Positions 1 to 5,882 of a stretch of 24,414 bases of DNA are shown in pieces. Made by a program: the position numbers and the translations under genes. Location of the stretch: positions 1-24,414 of the IMG/VR virus record IMGVR_UViG_3300032046_000215, one strand, 5' to 3'. Origin of the DNA: a virus. Position 1 is the first letter of the stretch, and the number at the start of each line of letters is the position of its first letter. The notes beneath the pieces are model-generated. The model was not told where the DNA came from and did not search any database. It saw only the letters and a program-made list of their open reading frames with translations.

Positions 1-224
1 TCCGCGATATCTATCATCTCATCTACAAGAGTTTCTGCTTGCTCTTCGCGTGCACGCGTGTATTGCTTAACTAACTCTTCGCTATTATTCAGCCACTTCC
101 ACACAGCCACTAAGCTCGGCATCTTCTCATCTTTGCAAATCTTACGCAATGATTCGCCTTCAGCAATTCTTACGCAAATTTCATCAAATATTTGTTGGCT
201 AAATTTTACGCTATTTTTTAGCAT
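1..224 (-). CDS. Phage terminase small subunit (N-terminal part)
   Basis: A minus-strand frame opens at the ATG at 224-222 and stays open to the window edge, giving about 74 residues; the C-terminus lies outside. The sequence has the DNA-binding N-terminal helices of the terminase small-subunit family that carries a resolvase-like HTH: an IAEGESLRKIC stretch, then MPSLVAVWKWL, then a YTRAREEQAETLVDEMI helix. In this family the protein recognises the packaging site and hands DNA to the large subunit. The large subunit is expected just beyond the left edge. The strand matches the tail genes at the right end, so this is probably the start of the late gene block. Family assignment is from recognisable motifs only. 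Confidence 0.8.
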   Translation of the reverse strand, partial: MLKNSVKFSQQIFDEICVRIAEGESLRKICKDEKMPSLVAVWKWLNNSEELVKQYTRAREEQAETLVDEMIDIA

Positions 225-584
225 GTTTCAATTACTCATTGTTTGTTAGTTGTGCCGCGCCATTTCATTAGTCGCTATTGCTTTCTGTCGATTTTTTTTG
301 CAAATCCAGTAGGAGTTTAGCAAGTTTGCTTTGCTCCCCCCTAACCCCCCAAAGAAGGGTTATTTGTCAAGTTATTTATTTTATTCTTAGATGTCAACAT
401 CTCTTTCTTTTTTTATCATCTTTCCCAATTTGATACACTACAAACAATCTTTTAATCACCTCCACTTTTTTCTTGCAAGTCGCTAGTCTCTAAGCTCCAC
501 GCTTTCCCTTTTTTTCTTATTGTACTATTTTGACGCACTTTATTGTTAGTATTAAATATATATCAAATAAGTATTAAATAATTG
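225..584. other. Divergent non-coding region between late and early genes
   Basis: About 360 bases without a convincing gene lie between the minus-strand terminase and the first plus-strand early gene. It holds two TTGACA-like hexamers facing the terminase (365-370 and 392-397 on the minus strand), one inside a 6+6 bp inverted repeat. There is also a GC-richer patch at 310-362 with the short hairpin AGCAA/TTGCT (318-329) and an AACCC/GGGTT pair. The position suggests a control region for both directions. The hairpins lack a clear U-run, so I do not call a terminator. Confidence 0.5.
369..402 (-). promoter_or_regulatory. Possible minus-strand promoter with overlapping palindrome
   Basis: On the minus strand TTGACA (397-392) is followed after 17 bases by TAACTT (374-369), a perfect -35 with a weak -10. 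The -35 sits in the centre of the inverted repeat AGATGT/ACATCT (389-402, 2-base spacer), which would suit a repressor or activator site. It points at the terminase gene, leaving a leader of about 140 bases. The weak -10 makes this tentative. Confidence 0.35.
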
Positions 585-613
585 TTGACACTTTAAAACT
601 AATAGTGCATAAT
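585..613 (+). promoter_or_regulatory. Strong sigma70-type early promoter
   Basis: TTGACA at 585-590, a 17-base spacer, then CATAAT at 608-613: a perfect -35 and a 5/6 -10. Transcription should start near 620. The -10 overlaps the first in-frame ATG of the following gene (612), so that ATG cannot be its start. Confidence 0.8.
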
Positions 614-671
614 GCTTTCAACAAATTCACATAAGAATTTGAATTTAATAATAACTAAAAACAGGCAAGAA

Positions 672-917
672 ATGAAAATCAATTATTCTAATCAATTAAA
701 CCCAAAGTTGAGAAATGGCGGCGGAATGTTTTATGAAATTTCAGGGAAGACAAAATATATTGCGTCAGTCACAAACTGGAATCACGCACCAGCAATTGTG
801 AATGCACAAACAGGCTTAACAATTGGTTATTTAAGAAAGGAGGGCTTTCAACGAGCTTGGGGCTTCAGAAAAGATTTAGGAAAATCAGGACTAGTTTCAA
901 AAAGTCTTAGTAATTAA
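672..917 (+). CDS. Small hypothetical early protein
   Basis: The protein has 81 residues from the ATG at 672. An in-frame ATG at 612 lies inside the promoter -10 and upstream of the predicted transcript start, so the later start is preferred. The sequence is basic and compact, with a central YEISGKTKYIASVTNW segment and tryptophans near the C-terminus. No family is recognised. It is the first gene behind a strong promoter and next to an HTH gene, so it is probably a very early host-takeover or regulatory protein (inference from position). Confidence 0.65.
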   Translation: MKINYSNQLNPKLRNGGGMFYEISGKTKYIASVTNWNHAPAIVNAQTGLTIGYLRKEGFQRAWGFRKDLGKSGLVSKSLSN

Positions 918-946
918 TTGATAAATATAAAATAAATATAAAATAA

Positions 947-975
947 TTGTAGACTATTAAAGTAACTTTTATTAA
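947..975 (+). promoter_or_regulatory. Probable early promoter upstream of HTH gene
   Basis: TTGTAG (947-952), 17 bases, TATTAA (970-975). The upstream bases share the TAATTGT..GAC run with the promoter at 585, which suggests a duplicated promoter region. It would place the start near 982, only about 9 bases before the HTH gene. Confidence 0.45.
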
Positions 976-990
976 ATTAAACTAAACAAC

Positions 991-1152
991 ATGACCAAAG
1001 AAGAATTTAAAAATTTAAGAAAAACAATGAGCAACAAAGAGTTAGCTATTTTATTAAAAGTATCAATGCCCACGGTTTACCAAATGGCTAAAGAACTTGG
1101 CTGCGAAAAGAAAAAAATGGGAGCAAGACCAAAAGTAATTTTGAAAGATTAA
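991..1152 (+). CDS. Small helix-turn-helix DNA-binding protein
   Basis: The protein has 53 residues. Residues about 14-37 form a clean helix-turn-helix: SNKELAILLKVS, then MPTVYQMAKELG, in the pattern of resolvase/MerR-like recognition helices. The tail is short and lysine-rich. The leader is very short, with no clear Shine-Dalgarno. By size and position between two early promoters it is probably a phage transcriptional regulator acting on nearby promoters (inference). The HTH itself is directly visible. Confidence 0.75.
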   Translation: MTKEEFKNLRKTMSNKELAILLKVSMPTVYQMAKELGCEKKKMGARPKVILKD

Positions 1153-1209
1153 ATGTTGTGTTAAATTGATACAGTATAAATATTATAAGAAAAAATCTTT
1201 ATAAATAGT

Positions 1210-1238
1210 TTGACAAAGAAATAGAGGCGGGGCATAAT
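1210..1238 (+). promoter_or_regulatory. Strong sigma70-type promoter
   Basis: TTGACA at 1210-1215, a 17-base spacer, then CATAAT at 1233-1238: the same two hexamers and spacing as the promoter at 585. It should drive the small-gene operon from 1287 onward. Confidence 0.8.
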
Positions 1239-1286
1239 AATAACACAACCAAAATGGTTTGGAAATATTAATCAATAAAAAAATTT

Positions 1287-1496
1287 ATGACTATACAAGA
1301 ATTTTTAAAACAGTTTCAAGAATTAAACGATAAGTTCTATAATTCAGTTCCTGCCGCTGATTATATTGCCGCTGCTATTGATGCCAGAGATATTATAGGA
1401 AATTATATTGATGATGCTCAAACACCAATCAATGAGTATGTATCTGATAGCTTTGGTGGCGAAGGCTGCACAATGAGAGAATTGAAAGGGGAATAG
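1287..1496 (+). CDS. Small acidic hypothetical protein
   Basis: The protein has 69 residues and is acidic and helical, with an alanine-rich central segment (AADYIAAAIDARDI, about residues 23-36). It is the first gene after the promoter at 1210. There is no good Shine-Dalgarno, as for several AT-rich starts here. No family is recognised. Its stop is followed after 2 bases by the next small gene. Confidence 0.65.
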   Translation: MTIQEFLKQFQELNDKFYNSVPAADYIAAAIDARDIIGNYIDDAQTPINEYVSDSFGGEGCTMRELKGE

Positions 1497-1498
1497 AT

Positions 1499-1603
1499 AT
1501 GGCATTTATATTTGGAATATTAGGCGGATTATTTGGAAGAAGAAAGAGCTTTATTATCTCGTTTAATCCGTCAAATTCGCAAAGAACTAAAAATCTTAAT
1601 TAG
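1499..1603 (+). CDS. 34-residue hydrophobic/basic peptide
   Basis: ATG at 1499 has GGGG about 8 bases upstream. The product begins with a hydrophobic stretch (FIFGILGGLFG, residues 3-13) followed by RRK and a polar tail, so it could be a small membrane-associated peptide. It sits tightly between 1287-1496 and 1612-1818. It is too short to judge by composition; spacing and the upstream purine run are the main support. Confidence 0.45.
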   Translation: MAFIFGILGGLFGRRKSFIISFNPSNSQRTKNLN

Positions 1604-1611
1604 AAAATAAT

Positions 1612-1818
1612 ATGCTTAAAGACAAAGACCGCTCAAAATTATTTATAATGATCGAGAAAAAGCTTCAAAAAAAGGCAAAAGCTTATTTTGAGAAAGAAGA
1701 CGCCGATGAAATTTGCGCTTATTCAGAAGATTTAATTGAAATGACTGAAAAGGGCGAAATTAGAGACAATGACGACACTAAATTATCTTTGTCAAATTTA
1801 AGGGAGTTAATGCAATGA
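1612..1818 (+). CDS. Charged helical hypothetical protein
   Basis: The protein has 68 residues, rich in Lys, Glu and Asp, and is predicted largely alpha-helical. No known motif is seen. Its stop overlaps the next start in an ATGA arrangement (1815-1818), indicating translational coupling to the following membrane peptide. Confidence 0.65.
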   Translation: MLKDKDRSKLFIMIEKKLQKKAKAYFEKEDADEICAYSEDLIEMTEKGEIRDNDDTKLSLSNLRELMQ

Positions 1819-1922
1819 CATTTGAACAAGCAATAATCACCAATCTTAAACTTATTCCCTTAGCCTTAGCCACTGTTATTATAGCTGGTGTTGGGGTTTG
1901 GATTTTATCAATTTTAATTTAA
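1815..1922 (+). CDS. 35-residue single-span membrane peptide
   Basis: The start overlaps the upstream stop (ATGA). The product has a polar N-terminus followed by one long hydrophobic segment (residues about 13-35: LIPLALATVIIAGVGVWILS..) reaching the C-terminus, which fits a single transmembrane helix. Coupling to the upstream gene supports translation. Function unknown. Confidence 0.55.
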   Translation: MTFEQAIITNLKLIPLALATVIIAGVGVWILSILI

Positions 1923-1928
1923 AAAAAC

Positions 1929-2336
1929 ATGAAAAGACAATTAATATCATTACCAATAATTCCAGACGAATTATCAATTAATACAGATAAAGACAAAATA
2001 GCGGAATTACTAGGAGTATCTTGGACACAAGAAAAATCACCAGAACTTTTCTTTTTTCACAAAAATTCTTTGTATAAATTTGAGGCTTTCGATTGGCAAA
2101 GCGAAACTAAAAGATATTATATTTGGAATTATGGTTTAGCTGATGGTTTTAAAGTAGAAGATGAGAATCAAGAAATCATTGAACTAAAAGCGTCTTCTAA
2201 AGCTTTATTCGCCTCTTTAGCATACGCAGGGCAAATAGCAATGAAAGAGCGAGATCACGCTCTTTCACAATTAGAAAAATTACAATCAGATTTACTTGAG
2301 ATAGTCGCGGCTGCACATGGTAAGAAACTTAATTAA
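1929..2336 (+). CDS. Hypothetical early protein, 135 residues
   Basis: The N-terminal two thirds look globular with several aromatics (ELFFFHKNSLYKFEAF; KRYYIWNYGL). The C-terminal third is a helical segment that may form a short coiled coil (ERDHALSQLEKLQSDLLEI). It lies 10 bases before the next gene, whose GGAG sits in the gap. No family is recognised. Confidence 0.75.
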   Translation: MKRQLISLPIIPDELSINTDKDKIAELLGVSWTQEKSPELFFFHKNSLYKFEAFDWQSETKRYYIWNYGLADGFKVEDENQEIIELKASSKALFASLAYAGQIAMKERDHALSQLEKLQSDLLEIVAAAHGKKLN

Positions 2337-2345
2337 AGGAGATTT

Positions 2346-2819
2346 ATGCTAACTAACGGAGAGCTACAACAAGCTAAAGAGCTATCTATCAGGCTTAAAA
2401 CTCAAGATAATAGAGGAACTAGAACCCCTATTTTGTTTTTGCTTAAAGATATATGCGATATACTAGTTCCTGACGGGCGTGGAAACATTTTCTTCTTTCC
2501 TGAAAATGATCAAAATATTTGGGAGGGGCTTAGTGAAGAAGATATTATACAGCAGATTTTAAAGGAGCGTCAAGATAATACGGATTCAGAATTATCAGCT
2601 AGACTTGAGGAAGAAATAAGAGAAGAGGTACAGGGAAAATGCAATGAATTTGAAAGAATTTTTGTAACAATACAAATTTTCTTAACAGAAAAAGCAGCAA
2701 AAGAACACTTGAGATTAAACCATTATAATTATTCAAAAAAAGCTAGAATTTATGTAGACCATGCTTGGAGAAATCCAGAAATGGAGCTAGTACACAAAAT
2801 ATTAACAACTTATTTTTAA
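2346..2819 (+). CDS. Phage hypothetical protein, 157 residues
   Basis: It is preceded by a good AAAGGAGA ribosome site. The N-terminal half (residues 1-60) is mixed and the centre is strongly acidic (SELSARLEEEIREEV). The C-terminal segment FLTEKAAKEHLRLNHYNY ... IYVDHAWRNPEMELV resembles a C-terminal pattern I have seen in uncharacterised phage proteins. No enzymatic motif is seen. Same operon as its neighbours. Confidence 0.8.
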   Translation: MLTNGELQQAKELSIRLKTQDNRGTRTPILFLLKDICDILVPDGRGNIFFFPENDQNIWEGLSEEDIIQQILKERQDNTDSELSARLEEEIREEVQGKCNEFERIFVTIQIFLTEKAAKEHLRLNHYNYSKKARIYVDHAWRNPEMELVHKILTTYF

Positions 2820-2823
2820 ATCT

Positions 2824-3015
2824 ATGCACAAAGACAAAATAATAGAGTTCAACACCAAAATCCTTGAACTATTAAAAGACAGCAAGAGAGTCAACAGAGA
2901 ACAGTTAATTGATGATTGCTATTATAGAATCGAGAATGCCAAAAACTTGGGCTTATCAGATCAATTTGATTCTGAACTTTTATTGGAACAATTACAAATG
3001 GAGGTTATTCAATGA
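2824..3015 (+). CDS. Small helical hypothetical protein
   Basis: The protein has 63 residues, mostly charged helices (KDKIIEFNTKILELLKDSKR..). It starts 4 bases after the previous stop and overlaps the next start by 4 bases (ATGA at 3012-3015), so it is translationally coupled on both sides. No family is recognised. Confidence 0.7.
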   Translation: MHKDKIIEFNTKILELLKDSKRVNREQLIDDCYYRIENAKNLGLSDQFDSELLLEQLQMEVIQ

Positions 3016-3458
3016 AAACAACTAACTACAAAATTTCTAAGCAGCTTAAAAAAAATGGGTTAAGCGAAAAACTTGGTTTTATCGATTATTATTACAACAC
3101 TGACAAACAACTTAGGCATAGAGATCAAGAATCATATTGTAGCACTGCTAAAGAAAATACTCAAGTTGATTGTTTTTCTTACGATTTCGAAACGATCTTA
3201 GAAGCTTTGCCAAAACAACATGATTTTTTTAGTCGCGGCGTTGGCAAATATGAATTACGAATTTGGTATCATCAAAAAAAGATGTTTATTGGCTATCAAA
3301 ATTTTGATGGTTACGATAAGCTGCTAACTTTGGAACAGGAAAAAAACGAATCACTAGCAGACATAGCCGCCAGACTATTAATTTTATTACACAACAAAGG
3401 TTTAATCAATTGCACTTGTTGTTGTTTCTGCGAAAGATTCAGTTGCGTTTGCGGTTGA
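3012..3458 (+). CDS. Phage hypothetical with cysteine-rich tail
   Basis: The protein has 148 residues. The body (ETILEALPK ... LRIWYHQKKMFIGYQ ... SLADIAARLLILLHNKGLI) resembles widespread small phage proteins of unknown function that show the same ILEALP and SLADAAARMLI-type segments. The last 15 residues hold seven cysteines (134, 136-138, 140, 145, 147), an unusual CxCCCxC...CxC cluster that could bind metal. Start overlaps the previous stop. Function unknown. Confidence 0.75.
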   Translation: MKTTNYKISKQLKKNGLSEKLGFIDYYYNTDKQLRHRDQESYCSTAKENTQVDCFSYDFETILEALPKQHDFFSRGVGKYELRIWYHQKKMFIGYQNFDGYDKLLTLEQEKNESLADIAARLLILLHNKGLINCTCCCFCERFSCVCG

Positions 3459-3499
3459 TCCGTCAATGGTATAACTTTCTTGTTTAACGAGGTTAAATA

Positions 3500-3700
3500 A
3501 TGCTTAAAAGAATAGCGCAGGTAATAGTCAGAAAGAACAACTTAGATAAATTCAATCATGCTCTTAAATTCACTGATTGCGACGGTGAATTAGTGAATGA
3601 CGAAATAAAAAAGTTTGAACAAGAAAGACCAAAGACAACTTTTATTGTTAAAGAATGCGAAAAATATTTAAAGGATCAGGAGCGTGAGAATGAAATATAA
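3500..3700 (+). CDS. Small hypothetical protein, 66 residues
   Basis: ATG at 3500 is preceded by ACGAGGTT, an acceptable ribosome site. The protein is basic at the N-terminus and charged-helical later. It overlaps the next small gene by 11 bases. No family is recognised. Confidence 0.65.
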   Translation: MLKRIAQVIVRKNNLDKFNHALKFTDCDGELVNDEIKKFEQERPKTTFIVKECEKYLKDQERENEI

Positions 3701-3782
3701 AATTAAACAGCTATTAAGGCGCATAAGAACCCTAAAATCAATGCTATTCGCTAAACTTAGGGGGATTGTATGCAAGAATTAG
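3690..3782 (+). CDS. 30-residue basic peptide (tentative)
   Basis: The reading frame starts at the ATG at 3690 with AGGAG about 8 bases upstream, overlaps the previous gene's end and overlaps the next gene's start by 13 bases. The product is very basic (KYKIKQLLRRIRTLKSML). It fits the packed overlapping style of the operon, but could equally be a leader that couples translation of the gene at 3770. Confidence 0.35.
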   Translation: MKYKIKQLLRRIRTLKSMLFAKLRGIVCKN

Positions 3783-4252
3783 ATATTGTTGATAGAAATA
3801 TCATTAAAAGCATTGATCTTGAAATTGGCAAGCTAAAACTAGGTCAGAATTTTGACAAAGATAATTGCTTTAAGCAATTTACTAGAATAACCAAAATAAA
3901 TTATGCAAAGCATGGCAAATATGCGTCAGATAATTTTCGACTAACCAAGCTTGGCTTTGTCAGAAAAAACAGAAGTTCAAAAGAATTTCGTCAGGGTCAA
4001 GTTGAACTAAGTGATTTTAGAAAAAGTTATTTAGATAAATTAAATCGTTTTCTTGCAATTTTAAACGAAGTGTCGGACTTTTCAAGTATTGGATTATTGA
4101 AAGTTTGCAAAGAAAGAAATTTGAGAATCCACAATCATTCAGATTTGACTAGACACATTGGCGACTTGTCAGATCTAGGAGCCGTTAAAATTACTTCCGT
4201 TGGTAATTCACCAAGAAAATTGGAGATCCTTAAAAAAAGCTTGATTAATTAG
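3770..4252 (+). CDS. Hypothetical protein, possible winged-helix
   Basis: The protein has 160 residues, with a strong AGGGGGA ribosome site ending 3 bases before the ATG. It is basic. The C-terminal half (SDFSSIGLLKVCKERNLRIHNHSDLTRHIGDLSDLGAVKI in outline) has a helix-helix-turn-helix pattern followed by a strand-like end, compatible with a winged-helix DNA-binding domain, but this is only a secondary-structure impression. It is the last gene before the first large RNA, and the RNA's promoter lies over its final codons. Confidence 0.75.
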   Translation: MQELDIVDRNIIKSIDLEIGKLKLGQNFDKDNCFKQFTRITKINYAKHGKYASDNFRLTKLGFVRKNRSSKEFRQGQVELSDFRKSYLDKLNRFLAILNEVSDFSSIGLLKVCKERNLRIHNHSDLTRHIGDLSDLGAVKITSVGNSPRKLEILKKSLIN

Positions 4253-4268
4253 AGCGAAAGTTTATTAT
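4241..4268 (+). promoter_or_regulatory. Promoter for the first large structured RNA
   Basis: TTGATT (4241-4246), 16 bases, TATTAT (4263-4268). It overlaps the end of the preceding gene and would start transcription near 4275, just upstream of the outermost helix of the structured RNA. It is a 4/6 and 5/6 match, so moderate. Confidence 0.5.
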
Positions 4269-4274
4269 TAAGTC

Positions 4275-4880
4275 AATCAGACAAGTATTGAGGGTTCTCG
4301 GTTCTTGATCTGGGACTAGAGCGGTTGCAAAAGTAATTAAGCGTTGCAACTGTATCTAGTACCTCCGCAAGTTATTCTAGACAATGACTTGCGGGGTTTG
4401 TATATTTTCTTTGCTTTTCTATACATATCTAAAAAACATGTATAGAGAAGGGCGAGGGAAGTGTAGAGGGCAAGTTTTAGCGGGGATTCCATCGGTTTCT
4501 TCGTGATGTGCTTTAAGATTAAAATCTTTTAGCGGGGCTAAGACAAATCGGACTAAGGGGCTGGCAAGTCTCCTGCCGTGAGGCGAAAGCCAATAAAATC
4601 TTGCCAAACTAGCTAGAAATAGCGGGAAAGCTGAAAAATTAGGTTTTCTTAAATTCCGAAAGGACATGAACCGCACGCAAAGGCGGGGACTAATAGTGCC
4701 TCCGGACGACTCCGAAAGGATCGCACCAGCGGGGGACAAAAGAATAGTCGGTGGCGGAAGGACTTTAAACTACCTCTTTGACAGCTTGTAAGTTAGACAG
4801 GCTATATTGATTGAAAGTAATCTAAGCGATTAGACGCTGAAATTCGGGTAGTTTCTAATTTAGGCGCTCGATCAATTAAA
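4275..4880 (+). ncRNA. Large ornate structured RNA, GOLLD/ROOL-like candidate
   Basis: There is no credible gene in about 640 bases, and the GC is higher than in flanking genes. Helices seen by eye: 4305-4310/4870-4875 closing the whole; 4315-4319/4356-4360 enclosing 4324-4330/4344-4350; 4365-4372/4387-4394; a 13-bp hairpin 4414-4426/4438-4450; 4562-4568/4600-4606; 4622-4625/4671-4674; 4688-4692/4745-4749; 4767-4774/4847-4854; 4825-4828/4835-4838. GNRA tetraloops close short stems at 4582-4591, 4612-4623, 4655-4664 and 4711-4720. Size, phage setting and GNRA-rich multi-helix build match the giant phage RNAs GOLLD and ROOL, whose role is unknown and which form large RNA assemblies. I cannot assign it to either without a covariance model. 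TTTTAGCGGGG occurs twice inside it. Confidence 0.7.
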
Positions 4881-4897
4881 AATAAAATAAATAAAAA

Positions 4898-5131
4898 ATG
4901 AAAGAAAAAACTATTGGTGAATTTAGAGTTAGAACCGAGTTTAATCCTTCTCAAGAAGGGATTGTTGACCATATCAAACAAAAAACAGCGGCTATTATTA
5001 ATTTAGTTTCTGAAATAAGATATGAGGGAGAAGGAAAGCCTGCTGCAAATGAAAGAATAAGATTAGTTGCGCTAGCTCTAACTAAATACGAAGAAGCGGC
5101 AATGTTTGCAGTTAAAGCGGCTACATTATAA
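4898..5131 (+). CDS. Putative Acb2/Tad1-type cyclic-nucleotide sponge
   Basis: The protein has 77 residues built as a helical hairpin: helix one after FNPSQEGIVDHIKQ (about residues 15-42) and helix two NERIRLVALALTKYEEAAMF (about 51-70), ending AVKAAT. The ALTKYEEAAM.AVKAAT-type second helix and NPS-x-x-x-VD start recall the hairpin domain family of phage Acb2 and Tad1. Those proteins sequester cyclic oligonucleotides or gcADPR signals and so block CBASS or Thoeris defence. No other domain is present, and the length fits Acb2. It starts 18-22 bases after the structured RNA and is probably co-transcribed with it. Assignment is by motif recall. Confidence 0.6.
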   Translation: MKEKTIGEFRVRTEFNPSQEGIVDHIKQKTAAIINLVSEIRYEGEGKPAANERIRLVALALTKYEEAAMFAVKAATL

Positions 5132-5146
5132 TTCAAAAATAGATTT

Positions 5147-5322
5147 ATCAAAAAATACAAATTGGTATATCAAGCAGAAGTTACAGTTGAAGTGGAAGCT
5201 TGTAATTGTTTTCTCTGTCTGCAATTAATAAAGCTCAAAAAGAAACTTTAAAGATTGGTAGAGAAAACAAAATATTTCTTGCCCCAACTAATGAGAAATT
5301 TGAATTAACTGAAGTAGAATAA
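5147..5322 (+). pseudogene. Broken small gene (lost start and frameshift)
   Basis: One frame reads KKYKLVYQAEVTVEVEA from about 5150, with no ATG, GTG or TTG at its head (ATC at 5147 where ATG would fit). The continuation SLSAINKAQKETLKIGREN to the stop at 5320-5322 lies in a frame offset by one base, the switch falling near 5205-5215. Together they read like one small beta-then-helix phage protein of about 58 residues. Either the gene decayed, or there is an indel in the assembly. Programmed frameshifting seems unlikely because no slippery run is present. Confidence 0.5.
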
Positions 5323-5471
5323 GTCAGCACGGCTTTTGGTGAGTGCATAAATGCCAGCTTGAACAAGACAAAGAGCTTTATGTATGAAGCTTGAAAGAGG
5401 TTTGCAATACTTGTGAGTGTTTTAACTGGCATTATAATCATTTCTAACAATTGCAAAAAAATACATAGTTA
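5323..5471 (+). other. Gene-free segment with a closed RNA-like fold
   Basis: No gene is seen. AATGCCAG (5350-5357) pairs with CTGGCATT (5426-5433), enclosing about 68 bases that contain further short complementary pairs such as AGCTT (5356-5360) with AAGCT and a CTTG/CAAG hairpin. A weak terminator-like hairpin follows. It may be a small RNA or a leader; I cannot name it. Confidence 0.35.
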
Positions 5472-5496
5472 GCCTTCTGTAAAAAGGCAATTTTCT
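5472..5496 (+). terminator. Weak intrinsic terminator candidate
   Basis: GCCTT (5472-5476) pairs with AAGGC (5484-5488), followed by AATTTTCTCTT. The stem is only 5 bp and the T-run is interrupted, so termination may be partial. It would end the transcript carrying the structured RNA and the sponge-like gene. Confidence 0.4.
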
Positions 5497-5553
5497 CTTG
5501 ATTCTTAGAAATAGGGGTTGAAAGTGTTAGAGTAATTTAATGTTAAACATGCA

Positions 5554-5739
5554 ATGAATCAAAATCAGCTAGAAGAATTAATAAATGAAGAGACTAAGCG
5601 ACTGGTTGGCTATATTATGCCAGTACTTGAATCTATGCAAGCAGATGTTAATCAAAAAACATCGGTAAAAAAGATGCTTTATTCTTTCAAGAATAATATC
5701 TGTGAAATGTTAATTAATGAAAAATCAAACAATCAGTAA
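5554..5739 (+). CDS. Small helical hypothetical protein before the origin
   Basis: The protein has 61 residues and is predicted all-helical (NQLEELINEETKRLV.. and MQADVNQKTSVKKMLYSFKN). No family is recognised and no clear ribosome site is seen. It lies directly upstream of the iteron array and could belong to the replication module, but that is only position. Confidence 0.5.
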   Translation: MNQNQLEELINEETKRLVGYIMPVLESMQADVNQKTSVKKMLYSFKNNICEMLINEKSNNQ

Positions 5740-5882
5740 AATCAATACTATAAATGCACTTGCATTGCACTTGCATTGCACTTGCATTGCACTTGCATTA
5801 GTTTTGCATATGCTAAACATAGTTTATTGTTTATAGTTTATAGTTTTATTAATTTATATATTAACTTTTATTCTATATAAAC
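5740..5882. other. Probable replication origin region
   Basis: An array of 11-bp direct repeats (5755-5809) is followed by a strongly AT-rich tract (5810-5880) containing GTTTATA repeats, immediately upstream of a replication initiator-like gene and a DnaB-like helicase. Iterons plus an adjacent easily melted tract beside the initiator gene is the classical layout of theta-type phage and plasmid origins. No perfect DnaA box is seen. The tract probably also holds the promoter of the initiator gene. Confidence 0.65.
5755..5809 (+). repeat. Iteron array, 11-bp unit TGCACTTGCAT
   Basis: Four perfect head-to-tail copies of TGCACTTGCAT lie at 5755-5765, 5766-5776, 5777-5787 and 5788-5798. A fifth, diverged unit (TAGTTTTGCAT, 5799-5809) keeps the TTGCAT half. 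With the preceding A each unit contains the dyad ATGCA-CT-TGCAT, so a dimeric protein could bind each one. The 11-bp period puts all copies on the same face of the helix. Confidence 0.85.

Noticed and set aside
310-362. Intrinsic terminator in the left non-coding region
   Set aside because: Short hairpins are present but neither is followed by a U-run on either strand.
4419-4739. Minus-strand open frame of 106 codons
   Set aside because: It lies wholly inside the structured RNA, has no ribosome site, and its composition (many Arg/Pro/Ser) follows from GC-richer RNA helices.
4562-4760. Group I intron core
   Set aside because: P, Q, R and S-like segments occur in order, but no P3 pairing is found, the region between P7-like strands lacks a proper P3'-P8 layout, and no split gene flanks it. 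Kept as an alternative to test.
5235-5456. Minus-strand open frame of 73 codons
   Set aside because: Opposite to the broken gene and the structured segment, with no ribosome site or recognisable product.
5755-5809. CRISPR-like array
   Set aside because: Units are 11 bp head-to-tail without spacers, so this is an iteron array.
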